From Laburnicola sp. R22_1 (Eukaryota; Ascomycota; Dothideomycetes; Pleosporales; Didymosphaeriaceae), in NCBI GenBank assembly GCA_014281115.1, contig JACONQ010000007.1:434001-498000 (forward strand): DNA of 64,000 nt. The letters run 5' to 3'. This document shows positions 46,301-55,817 of the stretch, piece after piece; position 1 is the stretch's first letter; each line of letters starts with the position of its first letter. The position numbers and the translations under genes were made by a program. The notes under the pieces were generated by a model. It had not been told where the DNA came from, did not search any database, and worked only from the letters and a program-made list of their open reading frames with translations.

Positions 46301-46996
46301 GCGACGGAACTCGTCGAGGTCCTCGTCGCGGTACTTCTTCCGAGACCGGTTCTTATCGTGCCGCTTGACTGTGCGATGGCGCCCAAACTCGTCCTGGAAC
46401 ACGAAATCGTCGTGCTCATGGCGCCGTCGGCAAGGGCTCCGCGACGCCGATGGGGACCTTGACCGCCTATAGCGCTTGTTCTTGCCTCTGGCGCGCTCGT
46501 CGTCGTCGAGCGGACTCATGCTCCTCTTGCGCGCCGGCCGCTCCTTGGGCGCGCCGGCCGTCGTGCCAGCCAGCCCCTCCAGCATCGCAAAGGTGTCGTC
46601 CAGCGCGTCTGGCTGCGCCTTTCCGTTTTCCTCGCCGTCGCTCTCCACCCCAAACGCGACATGCTGGTCCGGGATGGCCAGGCCCTTGAACACGCGCGTC
46701 TTGCGATCCGTGGCATCGCCCCGGTCCTCGACCTCCTTCCCGGCGGCGCCTCCCTTGTTCTTGTACTTGGGATGCAGCGTCAGAATCAGGCGGTCGATGC
46801 TCTTGACCAACGAGGGAGGGAATTCGGCGCCTATTGCGCGCAGCTGCTTTTCGAAGGCGTCGAGCCCTTTTGCCTTCGCATGCTGGTCGATGATGAACTC
46901 GGCGAGCGTCTTTTCGGAGACGCCGAGATGGTTCTGGATCTCGTCTGTGACTTTGGCGACGAGCGAGAGGAACTCGAGGTTTTCGAGGTCGTCCAT
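43364..46996 (-). CDS. PRP22: Pre-mRNA-splicing DEAH-box helicase PRP22 (DHX8-like)
   Basis: One intronless frame of 1210 codons. Order: an N-terminal helical segment (MDDLENLEFLSLVAKVTDEI), an RS/charged region (KRYRRSRSPSASRSP), an S1 RNA-binding domain at residues ~245-320 (VYTGKVTGMKHFGAFVNL), then the helicase core with GDTGSGKTTQMTQ (residue ~570), CTQPRRVAAMSVA, LDEAHERTI (~665), TSATLDADKFS, TNIAETSLTIDG and QRSGRAGRTGPG, and the HA2/OB-fold C-terminus. The S1 plus DEAH arrangement is diagnostic for PRP22, which releases mRNA from the post-catalytic spliceosome. Its start is 257 bp from the divergent gene at 47254. Confidence 0.95.
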   Translation of the reverse strand: MDDLENLEFLSLVAKVTDEIQNHLGVSEKTLAEFIIDQHAKAKGLDAFEKQLRAIGAEFPPSLVKSIDRLILTLHPKYKNKGGAAGKEVEDRGDATDRKTRVFKGLAIPDQHVAFGVESDGEENGKAQPDALDDTFAMLEGLAGTTAGAPKERPARKRSMSPLDDDERARGKNKRYRRSRSPSASRSPCRRRHEHDDFVFQDEFGRHRTVKRHDKNRSRKKYRDEDLDEFRRPPTPELDDAPVLFKVYTGKVTGMKHFGAFVNLQGVRGKVDGLVHVSQIQEGARVNDPSDLLSRWQEVKVKVIKNEGGRISLSMKEVDQQTGRDLAPAARIGSGANMQALGGGTDLGIGEAVPVVEGTFNSRMNGMRKRMTSPERWEIKQLIASGVIPKSDYPNIDEDYNAHINGEADLEEEEDVDIELTNEEPKFLEGQTARALELSPIRVVKAPDGSLNRAALQSVSLAGERRDLRQQEAQEKAAKEAEKVDLSSQWNDPMAQQRQFASDLRNTRTNQASEAVPEWKKIAQGSKNTSFGKRTDMSMKDQREGLPVYKFRTQLLEAVKDNQILIVVGDTGSGKTTQMTQYLAEAGYANELMIGCTQPRRVAAMSVAKRVAEEVGCQLGNEVGYTIRFEDKTTPETRIKYMTDGILQREILLDPMLHKYSCIMLDEAHERTIATDVLFGLLKKTLKRRPDMKIIVTSATLDADKFSSYFMNAPIFSIPGRTYPVEIMYSREPESDYLDAALVTTMQIHLTEPPGDILLFLTGKEEIDSSCEILSERMKALGPNVPELMILPIYSALPGETASRIFDPAPPGCRKVVIATNIAETSLTIDGIYYVIDPGFVKQSSYDSKLGMDRLQITPISQAQARQRSGRAGRTGPGKCFRLYTEAAFQNEMLPTTIPEIQRQNLANTILLLKAMGINDLLHFDFMDPPPTNTMLTALEELYCLGALDEEGLLTRIGRQMADFPMEPPLSKALIRSVQMQCAEEVLTIVSMISAVQTVFHRPREKQQQADQKKAKFNDPSGDHITLLNVYNGWKAAGFSTPWCFENFIQPRNMQRVKDVRQQLLTLMARHKHRITSCGRNTQVVRQALCSGFFRNSARKDPSEGYKTLVEGTPVFLHPSSALFGKPAEHVVYHSLIETSKEYMHCVSVIEPKWLVEAAPTFFRVAPQDRLSKRKRAERIAPLHNKFVGEDEWRLSAQKKQGRGGGGTWG

Positions 46997-47253
46997 GGCG
47001 AGCGCGAGGGGTAGGTTGCGGCGCCTGGTCGCGAGTTGGGTGTTGACGGCGACCCGCCAAGCAAGTGAAATAATTCTCCGAGCTCACTAAACCGCTCTGC
47101 CCACTCTCACCACTCACCACTCTCCGCTCCGCACTCCGCGCGAATGCCGAACGCACCACACCACTCCCCACTCCCCACTCCCGCCGAACGCACCACACCA
47201 CACCAGTGACACCACCCCCATCCCGCCGCCATTTCACCAGAACACAACACACC
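46997..47253. promoter_or_regulatory. Bidirectional promoter of PRP22 and the small membrane protein gene
   Basis: A 257-bp gap between two divergent start codons. It contains a 19-bp direct repeat (GCCGAACGCACCACACCAC at 47146-47164 and 47183-47201) plus CACTCCCCACTCCC-type C-rich repeats. Both genes probably share regulatory elements here; no specific factor can be named. Confidence 0.55.
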
Positions 47254-47544
47254 ATGCGCCCTGTTCGCCTTGTTGGCCCGCGTCTCACCAAACTCGCCAT
47301 CGCCATCGCTGCTACCACCGCCCTCTACATCAACTACGAGCTCTACCGCGTCTACCAGGGCCGACATCCCTTCTTCTCGCCCAAGCTCGAAGAAGCCGGC
47401 CTATGGCCGCGACCGGCTATGGCAGACCAACAAGTAGTCGGTGAGGCGCGGGTGGACGGTGATCCGACTCGTGTACAGTGGATGAACGTAAATGGGGTAC
47501 CGGTACCCACTCTCGACATCACCAGTTTGTGGAGGAAGTCATGA
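47254..47544 (+). CDS. Small single-pass membrane protein, possibly mitochondrial
   Basis: Single exon, 96 codons, from MRPVRLVGPRLTKLAIAIAA to a stop at 47544. The N-terminus is Arg/Lys-rich without acidic residues and runs into a hydrophobic helix (LAIAIAATTALYINYELY, residues ~13-30), typical of small inner-membrane mitochondrial proteins. The rest is soluble and ends SLWRKS. Natural composition and the short divergent promoter with PRP22 support it as a real gene. I do not recognise the family. Confidence 0.6.
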   Translation: MRPVRLVGPRLTKLAIAIAATTALYINYELYRVYQGRHPFFSPKLEEAGLWPRPAMADQQVVGEARVDGDPTRVQWMNVNGVPVPTLDITSLWRKS

Positions 47545-48110
47545 ACGGTACCCGCGCTATTGAAGAGATAGGAGCGTCTAATGTCCAAGCGACTGAGAAG
47601 ACTGCATTCCCAGCGTGACATGGCATGCATTAAGGATTTGGTCACGTCTGGAGGGGTTTGAGTTCCGGCGTTGCGTGCAGGGCATGGCTTCAAAGCGATG
47701 CGCGGGCATGGGACAGGAAATAACTATACCGCTCGATTCCTCTTCCCAACCGAGATGGGACGTACGCAGACGGGTCAGGGACACATGGCGACGGCATGGG
47801 TGGAGACCTCGGATCCCGACCGATAGCCGGCAGATTGATCTTGTATGGGTCCAGCGAGGCCCGCAGCTTCATCTATATCTATATACACCCCTCAGTTGCC
47901 AAAACAGATTCGTTCGCTTGCCGCAGACAGTCAGTCTGAGCCGAACACCACACCACGCTATGTCGCATCTTCCGAGTCGCTCTACGAGCGCAACCAAGAA
48001 GAGAAAACTACAGCACTCGGACAAAAGTCTGAACCATGTGTTGCCCAGATCAGACGATGCAAAGGCCTAATCTACTCAAACACTTGTCCCGCGGCTGTAG
48101 CACTAACAGA
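47545..48110. other. Intergenic, weak ORFs only
   Basis: A plus-strand frame at 47615-48070 (151 codons, Arg-rich) and an overlapping one at 47845-48123 are open, but neither has recognisable domains, splice context or biased composition. I do not call a gene. Confidence 0.35.
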
Positions 48111-48690
48111 TCAGTCGTTATAGTCCACAATACCCGAGCCATCCTTGTTCGCCTTCCGGATGTCATGGCGTGCAGCGAGATCATCCTCCGGTGACTTGCT
48201 CTGTGGGTCGAGATGCGGCCGCTCAACTCGGCAGCAAACCCGCACTGCATGCCGACGATGCGGCGCGAACCCATAGCTCGCAGAGTGATTCTACTCCCGT
48301 TAGCCATATTCAAACATCCGTTTTCTCTTCCAAGGAACTTACGCAGACGCGATTGTCCCAAAACGCCACATCACCCTCGTTCCACTGAAACCTGACCTGC
48401 ACTTCCGGACTCGTCGCCACAATCTCGTTCAACGGGCCGATGATATGGTCGCTTTCTGTCTTGGGGATACCAACTATCTTGGTCACGAAGCGCGGGTTGA
48501 CGAACAGCGATTTCCATCCAGTGACAGGGTTGGTCCGCACGAGAGGGAGCGCAGTGCTCACGGGCGAGCGGCGCACTGTTCGGCCCAGCTCGCGCGTGCC
48601 TTGGGCTTGCAGGTCGGCAGAGTGGATGGCCGTCACAGACTGCTTTCCCACCCTCTCTTTATACGCTCCGCCGCCGTCGTCATATTTTTA
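48111..48690 (-). pseudogene. C-terminal fragment of a TauD/TfdA-type 2-oxoglutarate dioxygenase
   Basis: The minus strand from about 48690 to 48343, a 52-bp intron (48342-48291, GTAAGT, GCTAAC, GTAG) and 48290-48111 read as the second half of a fungal TauD-family dioxygenase: PLVRTNPVTGWKSLFVN, then GDVAFWDNRVCNHSASYGF and APHRRHAVRVC, with the distal His and the 2-oxoglutarate-binding Arg. The N-terminal half, including the HxD metal-binding motif, is absent: upstream is a stop and no matching exon. It cannot be a complete enzyme and is probably a truncated copy. The splice site and the C-terminus are intact, so the loss may be recent. Confidence 0.65.
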
Positions 48691-49738
48691 GAGCCGCATC
48701 GCAGCGCCGACGGGCAATAGAAGATTCGAGCACAAACAGCCATAGTCACAGGAGCAGTCACGGCAATTGGCTTGACGATGGCGTGATATGGTGTAATACC
48801 TACCTAAGGGACCGCGTTCGTACCTCATGGTTCCCCACATTTTTAATGTAGCCGGGGAAGGGGAGGGGGGAGAAAGATGGAGGCGTGCCTGCTTTGGCGG
48901 TGGAGGGAGGGGGGAGTGCGTTTGCGTTTAATGGATGCATTCGTAAGAGTGGGTGGAGTGTAGTATGCTACGGTGAGCTGAGCTGAGTCGTCGAGGGGCC
49001 TGGGACTGGGACTGTAAGTGATGGGCATGTTTGTTAGAGCCGCGCTAACCCGCATCAGGATGAATGATTGCGACGTTCGAATTGCGCAGCACGCCCTTCG
49101 CTCGCGCATCTAGAAAGGTGCGGTGTCGGTGTGTAACACTGTGTATGAGGTTAAAACACGTATGTCCGGGATGTATGCAAGGGATTTGTAAGATCTTGAG
49201 CGTTGTGCGGTATGTATGTATGTATCTTCGGGGTGAATAAGTGCGTGCGTGCGTAGCTTGCATGTCACTGCGGGGAGAGTACACATTGCTGCCCAAGTGG
49301 ACTTACTGTACTATGCGTCCGACATGCATACCGGCATCGGACATGGGCGCTGATGGCGGCAGTGAGTCAGTGAAGCGCAGCGAGTCATTGTAGTATGTAG
49401 GAAGGCTCAGTGTAGCGGTTTGATAGCCAGAGACTCGGATACGATCCGTCTCGTCTGCCAGAGTAAAATAGAACCCTTCTATGTAGACATCCTTCCTTCA
49501 CCATTTTTACACTGTACAAGTCCGGCTGAAAAGACGGCAAGTTTCCAAAAAAAGAAAGAACTGATCAATCGCTGTGGCCCATATCCAGGTGCTGCCCGAA
49601 CGCCCAACCAAAATAGAGAAAACCGATACATCGTTCAAAGACAGAGGTGATGGAAAGCTGCGGAGTTGACGTCTCGCTCTGCAAGGCATTGCACAGCACA
49701 GCACAGCAAACACTGTGCTCACACGCCCTTATACAAAG
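48691..49738. other. Intergenic, no gene recognised
   Basis: About 1.05 kb between the dioxygenase fragment and the histone variant gene, which has its 3' end here. G-rich near 48850-48930, with short GTAT and GCGT runs near 49210-49250. No coding frame of interest. Confidence 0.45.
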
Positions 49739-50549
49739 CTAACGCCGTTTTCCATCAAACGATGCATCGAAGCCGTAAATCGGGTTGCCCAGCTACAACG
49801 ATCAGTACATGTAAGCAAGTATGGATACGGATTACGTACCCGGTTCAAGGTGAATATGACGTCTTGCACGGCCACGGTCTTCCGTCCTGAGCTGTCGACG
49901 ATAGCGCTGATTTTCTGCAGGATCTGTGCGTTGTGTAAGCTGGATACCCGACGCAAGCTAGTCAGGTGATGATGCGTACCAGTTCAAGCCGCGTCTTCAA
50001 ACTCGCGCGTATCTCGTCGTATACGTTTGCTGAGATGCGCTTGACACCGCCGCGACGCGCGAGACGACTACATGGAGGTGGAGGTCAGCAAATTGCCCTG
50101 GAAGGTACATAGCGCACAGGTGTGGCAAGCACTTGAGCAGCGAGGGGAACTCAGCAGATGCAAACGAGTCCATCAACGCGAAGACGGCCGTCGCCACATA
50201 GAACAGTGTGGCCCAGAGCACCACTGCGATCACCAAAATACAGTCGCACTTACCGAATATCTCCCTTGGTCACCCCCATGATGTTATCTCTCGGTATCTT
50301 CCTACGCACCTGATCAGCATCATATAGCATCCACACCCTGTACCTTCAAACTCACCTATGCCGCTTCAACGTCTTCGACCCAAGGCCAGCAGCGCCCTTT
50401 CCGAGACCAAGACCGAGTTGTGTGGCCCTGGATGCCGAGGGAGCGACCGATACTGAGCTGGACGAACCGAGAGGCCGGGCGAAGCCTGGGCGCTGAGTCG
50501 TAAATCGCGGAACGCCATTAAACTGGCCTGGGCCTCTTTCGTTGACCAT
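49739..50549 (-). CDS. Divergent histone H4 variant
   Basis: Five exons (50549-50356, 50301-50254, 50067-49980, 49923-49840, 49792-49739) give 155 aa. The 70-residue N-terminal tail ([16 protein letters not shown]) is unlike canonical H4, except for [20 protein letters not shown] just before the fold, which mimics the H4 GLGKGGAKRHR patch. The fold reads [40 protein letters not shown], then [37 protein letters not shown], matching all H4 helices with many substitutions. Canonical fungal H4 is 102 aa and has few introns; this gene is much longer and intron-rich. Related divergent H4 copies are known in filamentous ascomycetes (such as hH4v of Neurospora), function unresolved. Confidence 0.9.
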
Positions 50550-51048
50550 TCTGATATTTTGTGTTGTTGTGATGTGGAGCGCAAGAGTAGGCGTATGGCG
50601 ATAAAAATGGTTCGCCACGCGGCGGTAGAGCGGCGTGTCGCGGTCGCGCAAACGGGTGATCACCTGATGAGGGGAAGCTGGAGCCTTGGCGTGGAGCTAA
50701 CGAGGAACGGACGGACACCAAGGTGTCACAAACAGTGATAATCGTTTGTCGAGATATTGGATCAAACGCTCTCCAGGGCTGTTTGTGTAACACGCGAGGA
50801 TTCTGTCCGTTTAGGCCCGTCGACTGTGACCATGCATGTGCGCAGCGGCTTGTTATAATCCGATGGTGTACACAGTTTAGGCAGATTACAACAAACGGTC
50901 TCCAGCTAGAAGCTTGCAAATCACATGAATCCAAAGTGAGATCCGATCGTCAGGGAAATTATGAATTTATTAGGTCCTCAAGCGCCTGTCCCGAGTGTAG
51001 TGGGTCATTAAAACTAGGTTCGACGTTTATCCAATGTGTATCCAATCT
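50550..51048. other. Spacer between SVF1 and the histone variant gene
   Basis: About 500 bp holding the promoter of the histone variant gene and the 3' UTR of the upstream minus-strand gene. A 417-bp minus frame overlapping it is not protein-like. No specific sites recognised. Confidence 0.45.
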
Positions 51049-52403
51049 CTACGAGATGAAAGTGGCCTCGGTGAAAAGCGTGCCCTCCTCCTTCTTGACC
51101 TCGTCTCCCACCTTCACCTCCATTGTCATTTTGGGGAGGTATTGGTAAATGTAAGGCTTTGTGCCTGCGGCAGTGGCTACGATAGCCTTGACAAACCCGG
51201 GGACCTCGGCCATGACATCGATACGGTCGAGACGAGTCCCAAGACTGCCCTCAACGAGGGCGGAGACCTCCTTCCCATCGTCTGTTTTGCCCTCCCATTG
51301 GTATCTCACGTCGGTGGGCTCGGGCCAGTCCGTCTCGGAATCCTGCTTAGTTGCCGTATACTTGACATCACCGGCATTGGCATTGGCAAAAACGAGCTTG
51401 CCATCGGTGGCAATGGCACTGACGCGTACGGGAGTTGAGCCATACGAGGCAGGAGAGATGAACTCCATTACGATGGCTGAGTAGGACGGCGACTGGAAGT
51501 TGACAAAATTCCACCGAGCAGCTAATCTTGTTAGACTTGGTGCAACAGCTTGTCGAGGATACGTACCGGCATGATGTGGCTTCATGCCCTGCAGCGCCAT
51601 GCTGAACATGCCACGGCCCTTGAAGTCAAGCGGCCCGTCTTTGGTAATGATCCTACCTTGGACGTTTGCCCTGGGCCAAAATGCGTGCCGCATCGATCCC
51701 CACGGGCTCTTGGGGTCCGTGCCATACTTGGTCACGCCATCCTTTCCACCCATGAACCCTGGTGCAGCGCGATGGAACTTGATGTCCACCATGCTGTTCT
51801 CATTGCGCGCCGACTTGATTGTGTAGAAGGAGCCATCGTCGGACAGCTCCACCGAGACGCCGTCGGCGTAGAAGGAGAACTTGTCATGGTCGAAACCGTG
51901 GTTCTCGAGGGGATCGCTTGTCCACACAGCCGCCTTCTCGTTGTTTGGGTACCAGATCTTGCAATTGAACTGGGTGGTGATGCGTAGACCGCTAGTATGG
52001 GATGTCAGATGGCCCGTCTAGGTACAAGTAGCCTCGAGGATCCCTTACGCTATGTTGTTGTAGATGATCTGCAGAAAGCAGTAGTGGCCGCTATCGGCCA
52101 GGAGGTAGAAAGTCTGCGTCTCGACGCAGGTCGACTCCATGAGGATCCATTTCAGATGGTCCTTGGTGAGCTCCGTGTAGGCCGGGTCGCCCTCGTTCTT
52201 GCCTACCGGGTGGATGGCCTCCGGGCCGTACTCGGGCTCCTGGGTGCCGGCGACATTGGCCAACCTGCGTAACTGTGAGCCCGTAGCGGTGGTAGGTGGT
52301 GTAGAGGTACGGAAACAGGTTGCCGCCGAGGTGCACAAACGCGGTCGGTGCCAAGAGGGCCGTCGAGGGGGAGTACTGACTGTTGTTGGGCCCAACGGAA
52401 CAT
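51049..52403 (-). CDS. SVF1: Survival factor 1 (SVF1) family protein
   Basis: Four exons (52403-52381, 52264-52049, 51991-51567, 51521-51049) encode 378 aa. The tiny first exon gives MFRWAQQQ, then LANVAGTQEPEYGPEAIHPV. This amphipathic start and the EPEYG motif are typical for SVF1. Two lipocalin-like beta-rich halves follow, including HGFDHDKFSFYADGVSVEL, GSMRHAFWPRANVQGRI and FKGRGMFSMALQGMKPHHA, then WNFVNFQSPSYSAIVMEF. Yeast Svf1 is needed for survival under oxidative and cold stress and is linked to sphingolipid transport. The sequence is complete. The intergenic region to the divergent kinase gene is about 880 bp. Confidence 0.93.
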
Positions 52404-53286
52404 TTTGCGGGCTCTCAAGGGGGTCCTGGTCGCTAGTATCCAAAAAAACAGCGGTAAGCAACGGGCAGGAAAAGGCTTGATTGGGAGAGGTCTTGCTAAT
52501 GGCTCAGAGATTTCTCTGGTGTTGTCAGCGATGGCCAAGGCTCAGGACCGACAAGCGATGATGTGCACCGGGCCTTCCGGGAACAGCGTCTGGCTGTGAT
52601 GGCGCGATGACCGTTTGCAGGGCGGAAGACAAACAGCGGTCTTGCGGATGGGGGGCAGCTCTCCTCGGTACCGTGGCCGTGATGCGGCGTGCGGCGGCTT
52701 CACGTTCCGTGGGCGAGCTCCATCTGGGCGGTGGGCATCGGGATGAAGCTGTCATATGTCAGATGGCGGCTCCGGTCGCGCTTGCGGCTTGCCCATGCTG
52801 ACTCCGCGAGTGCCCCTCGGCCGCGCTGTCTTCGCCCAAGCCGCTCCACTACGAGGGAAAAGCCTACGCCCTCGGCAGCAGCGTGCTCTTTTCTGCTCTC
52901 TGCGCTCTACACCATCCATCCACCATCCATCCCGCCACCGACTGCCTGTTCCTGGCGACCCGCATCCGCTATCTTTGCTCCGAGCAGCACGCTAACAGAC
53001 AGCACCGCGGGGCAGCACGCGTACTGTACGTGAGTCTTGGGCTATGACGCCTTAGGGCCCGCACAGTCATATCCTTCGCCACCCGCCTTCTTCCCACGCT
53101 CGCTGGCCAGCGGACGCCTCGCTACGTCCCGAGGTCTCATCCGAGGCCATCCGCCGCGGCCGCCGATATCATTCCGCAGACGAACAGCGCTAGAGAGAGC
53201 AGAGCTTGACCAAGGCTTTGCCCTCTGCCTTTGCTCCTCGCCGACTTGCTGTCCATTTGTTTGTTCCCTCCACATCTCAGCACACC
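52404..53286. promoter_or_regulatory. Divergent 5' region of SVF1 and the HAL4/SAT4-like kinase
   Basis: About 880 bp between two divergent start codons. It should contain both promoters and 5' UTRs. GC-rich, without a recognised motif; the open frames here are not protein-like. Confidence 0.45.
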
Positions 53287-55817
53287 ATGGCGGGAGACGA
53301 AGAGCAGGCGCAGTCGGTGCGCTTCAGCCATGTCAATGAAGAGATTGAGGCCCAGGCGCATGACACAGCCCTCTCGGGTGCTTGCGAGCACCAGGAGGAA
53401 CTCTTGTCCCCCGAGGCAGAGCAAGAGCTGCGGAGCCTGTCCAAGTCTTTGCAGAAGTCACGATGCCAGGCCCACCGCATGGCGAACTTCTCATATGAGC
53501 CTGTCTCTCTGCCACCCTCCAGGGTAAGCTCTCCACTGTCTGCCTGATGGCTGGCTGACTAACCGCCTATAGGCGGCATCACCTACACCTGCATCACGTA
53601 CACCTTCTGGACATTCTGCCCACAGACAATCAACTGGTCCTCGCCCATCTCCTCCCATGTCTACCATGCATTCACCCCCGCTAACCCCAGCGGATACTTC
53701 GTCTCAAGACGGAAAGGCTGCCCTGCCAGGAGAAAAGAGAAAGGACCCGGCCATGGTGACCCCGCAGGTCTCACCGCCTCAACACGAAGCACCGCCAACT
53801 TCAATGGATGCTGTACACGACAGGAACAGGCGACCTGCATCGCTTGTAGTACCCCGATCGCCAAAAGAGTCTTCCCATCCGTCGCGGCCGACATCCGTGG
53901 TGGATATGCTCGGTGTGGTTGGGCCGCATCCGAGACATCCTTCAACGTCTGCGATGGGCCCAAGGGGCGATTCATTACCCACCTCGAGAGAAGTGAGCCC
54001 ATCCGGATCAGGCGGAGGCCCCGGTTCTGGACAGCAATCGCCGGGAACCTCGACACCGGATAGTAGACCGTTTACGCCACAGGGAGAAAGGGACGATCCG
54101 TATTCACGCTCCAAGCGCCTTCCCCAACCCAGGAACTTGGAAGCTCTCGATGCACGTTTCGTGTTTGGCGCTCAAGGTCGCAGGACCCCAAAACAGACAT
54201 CGCCGTCATCATCAAGTACCACTCTTCCGCGCTCGAAAGGGGGCGCCATAGAACGGGACGACAGCAAACGATCGAGTTTTTTTGGTGGTAGCTCAAAGCA
54301 TCATGACCGCCACGGCTCTGCTACAGATGACAGTGACGGCCGATCACTTCTAGGCAAACAGCACCCCCACGGCTCAATGTCGGAATTGAAGAGATTCTTC
54401 AAATTTGGCGGTAAACACAAGGACAAGGACAAAGACAAACAAAAACAGAAGCGGCCTCAATCCCCTGCGCCATCACTCAGGGAGAAGGCGATGAGGGCGA
54501 AGAAAGGTGGGACCATGACACCACCACCAATTAGTGATGGACCAGTGTCTGTTCCATTCGCTGATGACCATGGGCTCGAGAGCAAATACGGAAAGTTTGG
54601 CAAAGTGCTCGGCTCTGGTGCTGGGGGGTCCGTCCGCCTGTTGAAGCGCGGCGGCGACGGGACTACATTTGCCGTCAAGCAGTTCCGCGCAAGACATACA
54701 TACGAATCCGAGCGTGAATACAATAAAAAAGTCACGGCAGAGTTCTGTATAGGGTCCACTCTACATCACGGAAACATCATCGAAACCATGGACTTGGTGA
54801 AAGAAAAAGGAAACTACTATGTGGTCATGGAGTACGCTCCATTCGATCTCTTCGCTATTGTCATGACCGGTAGAATGAGCCGTGAGGAAGTCAGTTGCTG
54901 CACCTTGCAAATTTTGAACGGGGTGGCATACCTTCACAGCATGGGTCTGGCGCATCGGGACCTCAAGTTAGACAATGTGGTTGTGAATGAGCATGGGATT
55001 ATGAAGATTATTGATTTTGGCAGCGCTGCTGTTTTCCGTTATCCCTTCGAAAATGAAATCGTTCTTGCGAGCGGTAGGTTCTTTCACGACCAATACTCAA
55101 TAATTTGTTTACTGACCAGTTCCAGGCATCGTAGGCTCCGACCCGTACCTGGCCCCGGAAGTGTATGATCTTTCGAAATATGACCCCCAGCCTACGGACA
55201 TTTGGTCGCTCGCCATCATTTTTTGCTGCATGACGCTTCGTCGTTTCCCATGGAAAGCTCCCCGAGTGTCGGATAACTCGTACAAGCTTTTCGTAGCACC
55301 ACCAAACGATGGCCCAAAAGCTATAACCAACCCCTCCAAGTCCGCGTCGGATCTAATATCGGAAGGGAACGAAGAGCATCGCAAGTCTGCCACCCAGTCC
55401 GAACCCGCATCTCGCCAAGTCTCTGACCAGACCGGAACTACTCATCATCGTCATCATCACCACCACCGGAAGGACGACGCTTCTTCTGACCCTGTGACCA
55501 CCGAAAATCGTCCCGGATCGGGGGATGACCAGGGTGCTGCTGCGGCTCCGCAGCAACAACCGCAGATCATTAAGGGCCCATGGCGGCTATTGCGCCTGCT
55601 ACCTAGGGAGAGTAGGCATATCGTCGGTAGGATGCTCGAAGTCGATCCGAAGAAGCGCGCCACTTTACAAGAGATTCTCGAGGACAAATGGGTCAAAAAC
55701 GGCCAAGTATGTTCGCAGGAAGAGAGCGGTAGGGTCCTCCGGGTAGAGAATCATGAACACACTCTTGAGCCAGGGTCAGGGTCTGCTTCCGCGCCTGCCA
55801 CCCAACAGAAGAAATGA
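53287..55817 (+). CDS. Serine/threonine protein kinase, HAL4/SAT4-HAL5-like family
   Basis: Three exons (53287-53523, 53573-55073, 55126-55817) give 809 aa. The first ~410 residues are disordered and rich in Ser/Pro, with a [14 protein letters not shown] patch. The kinase domain starts near 415: GSGAGGSV (glycine loop), FAVKQF (Lys), HRDLKLDNV (catalytic loop, ~540), IDFGSA (Mg-binding), [11 protein letters not shown] (activation end), DIWSLAIIF. Between the late kinase subdomains there is a long low-complexity insertion with [15 protein letters not shown] histidine runs. The insert and NPR/HAL-type sequence fit the fungal family that stabilises plasma-membrane transporters and controls K+ and Na+ homeostasis; the precise orthologue is uncertain. 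Confidence 0.88.

Noticed and set aside
46467..47318. 283-codon minus-strand frame overlapping the PRP22 start
   Set aside because: Arg-rich out-of-frame shadow; PRP22 starts cleanly at 46996 in another frame.
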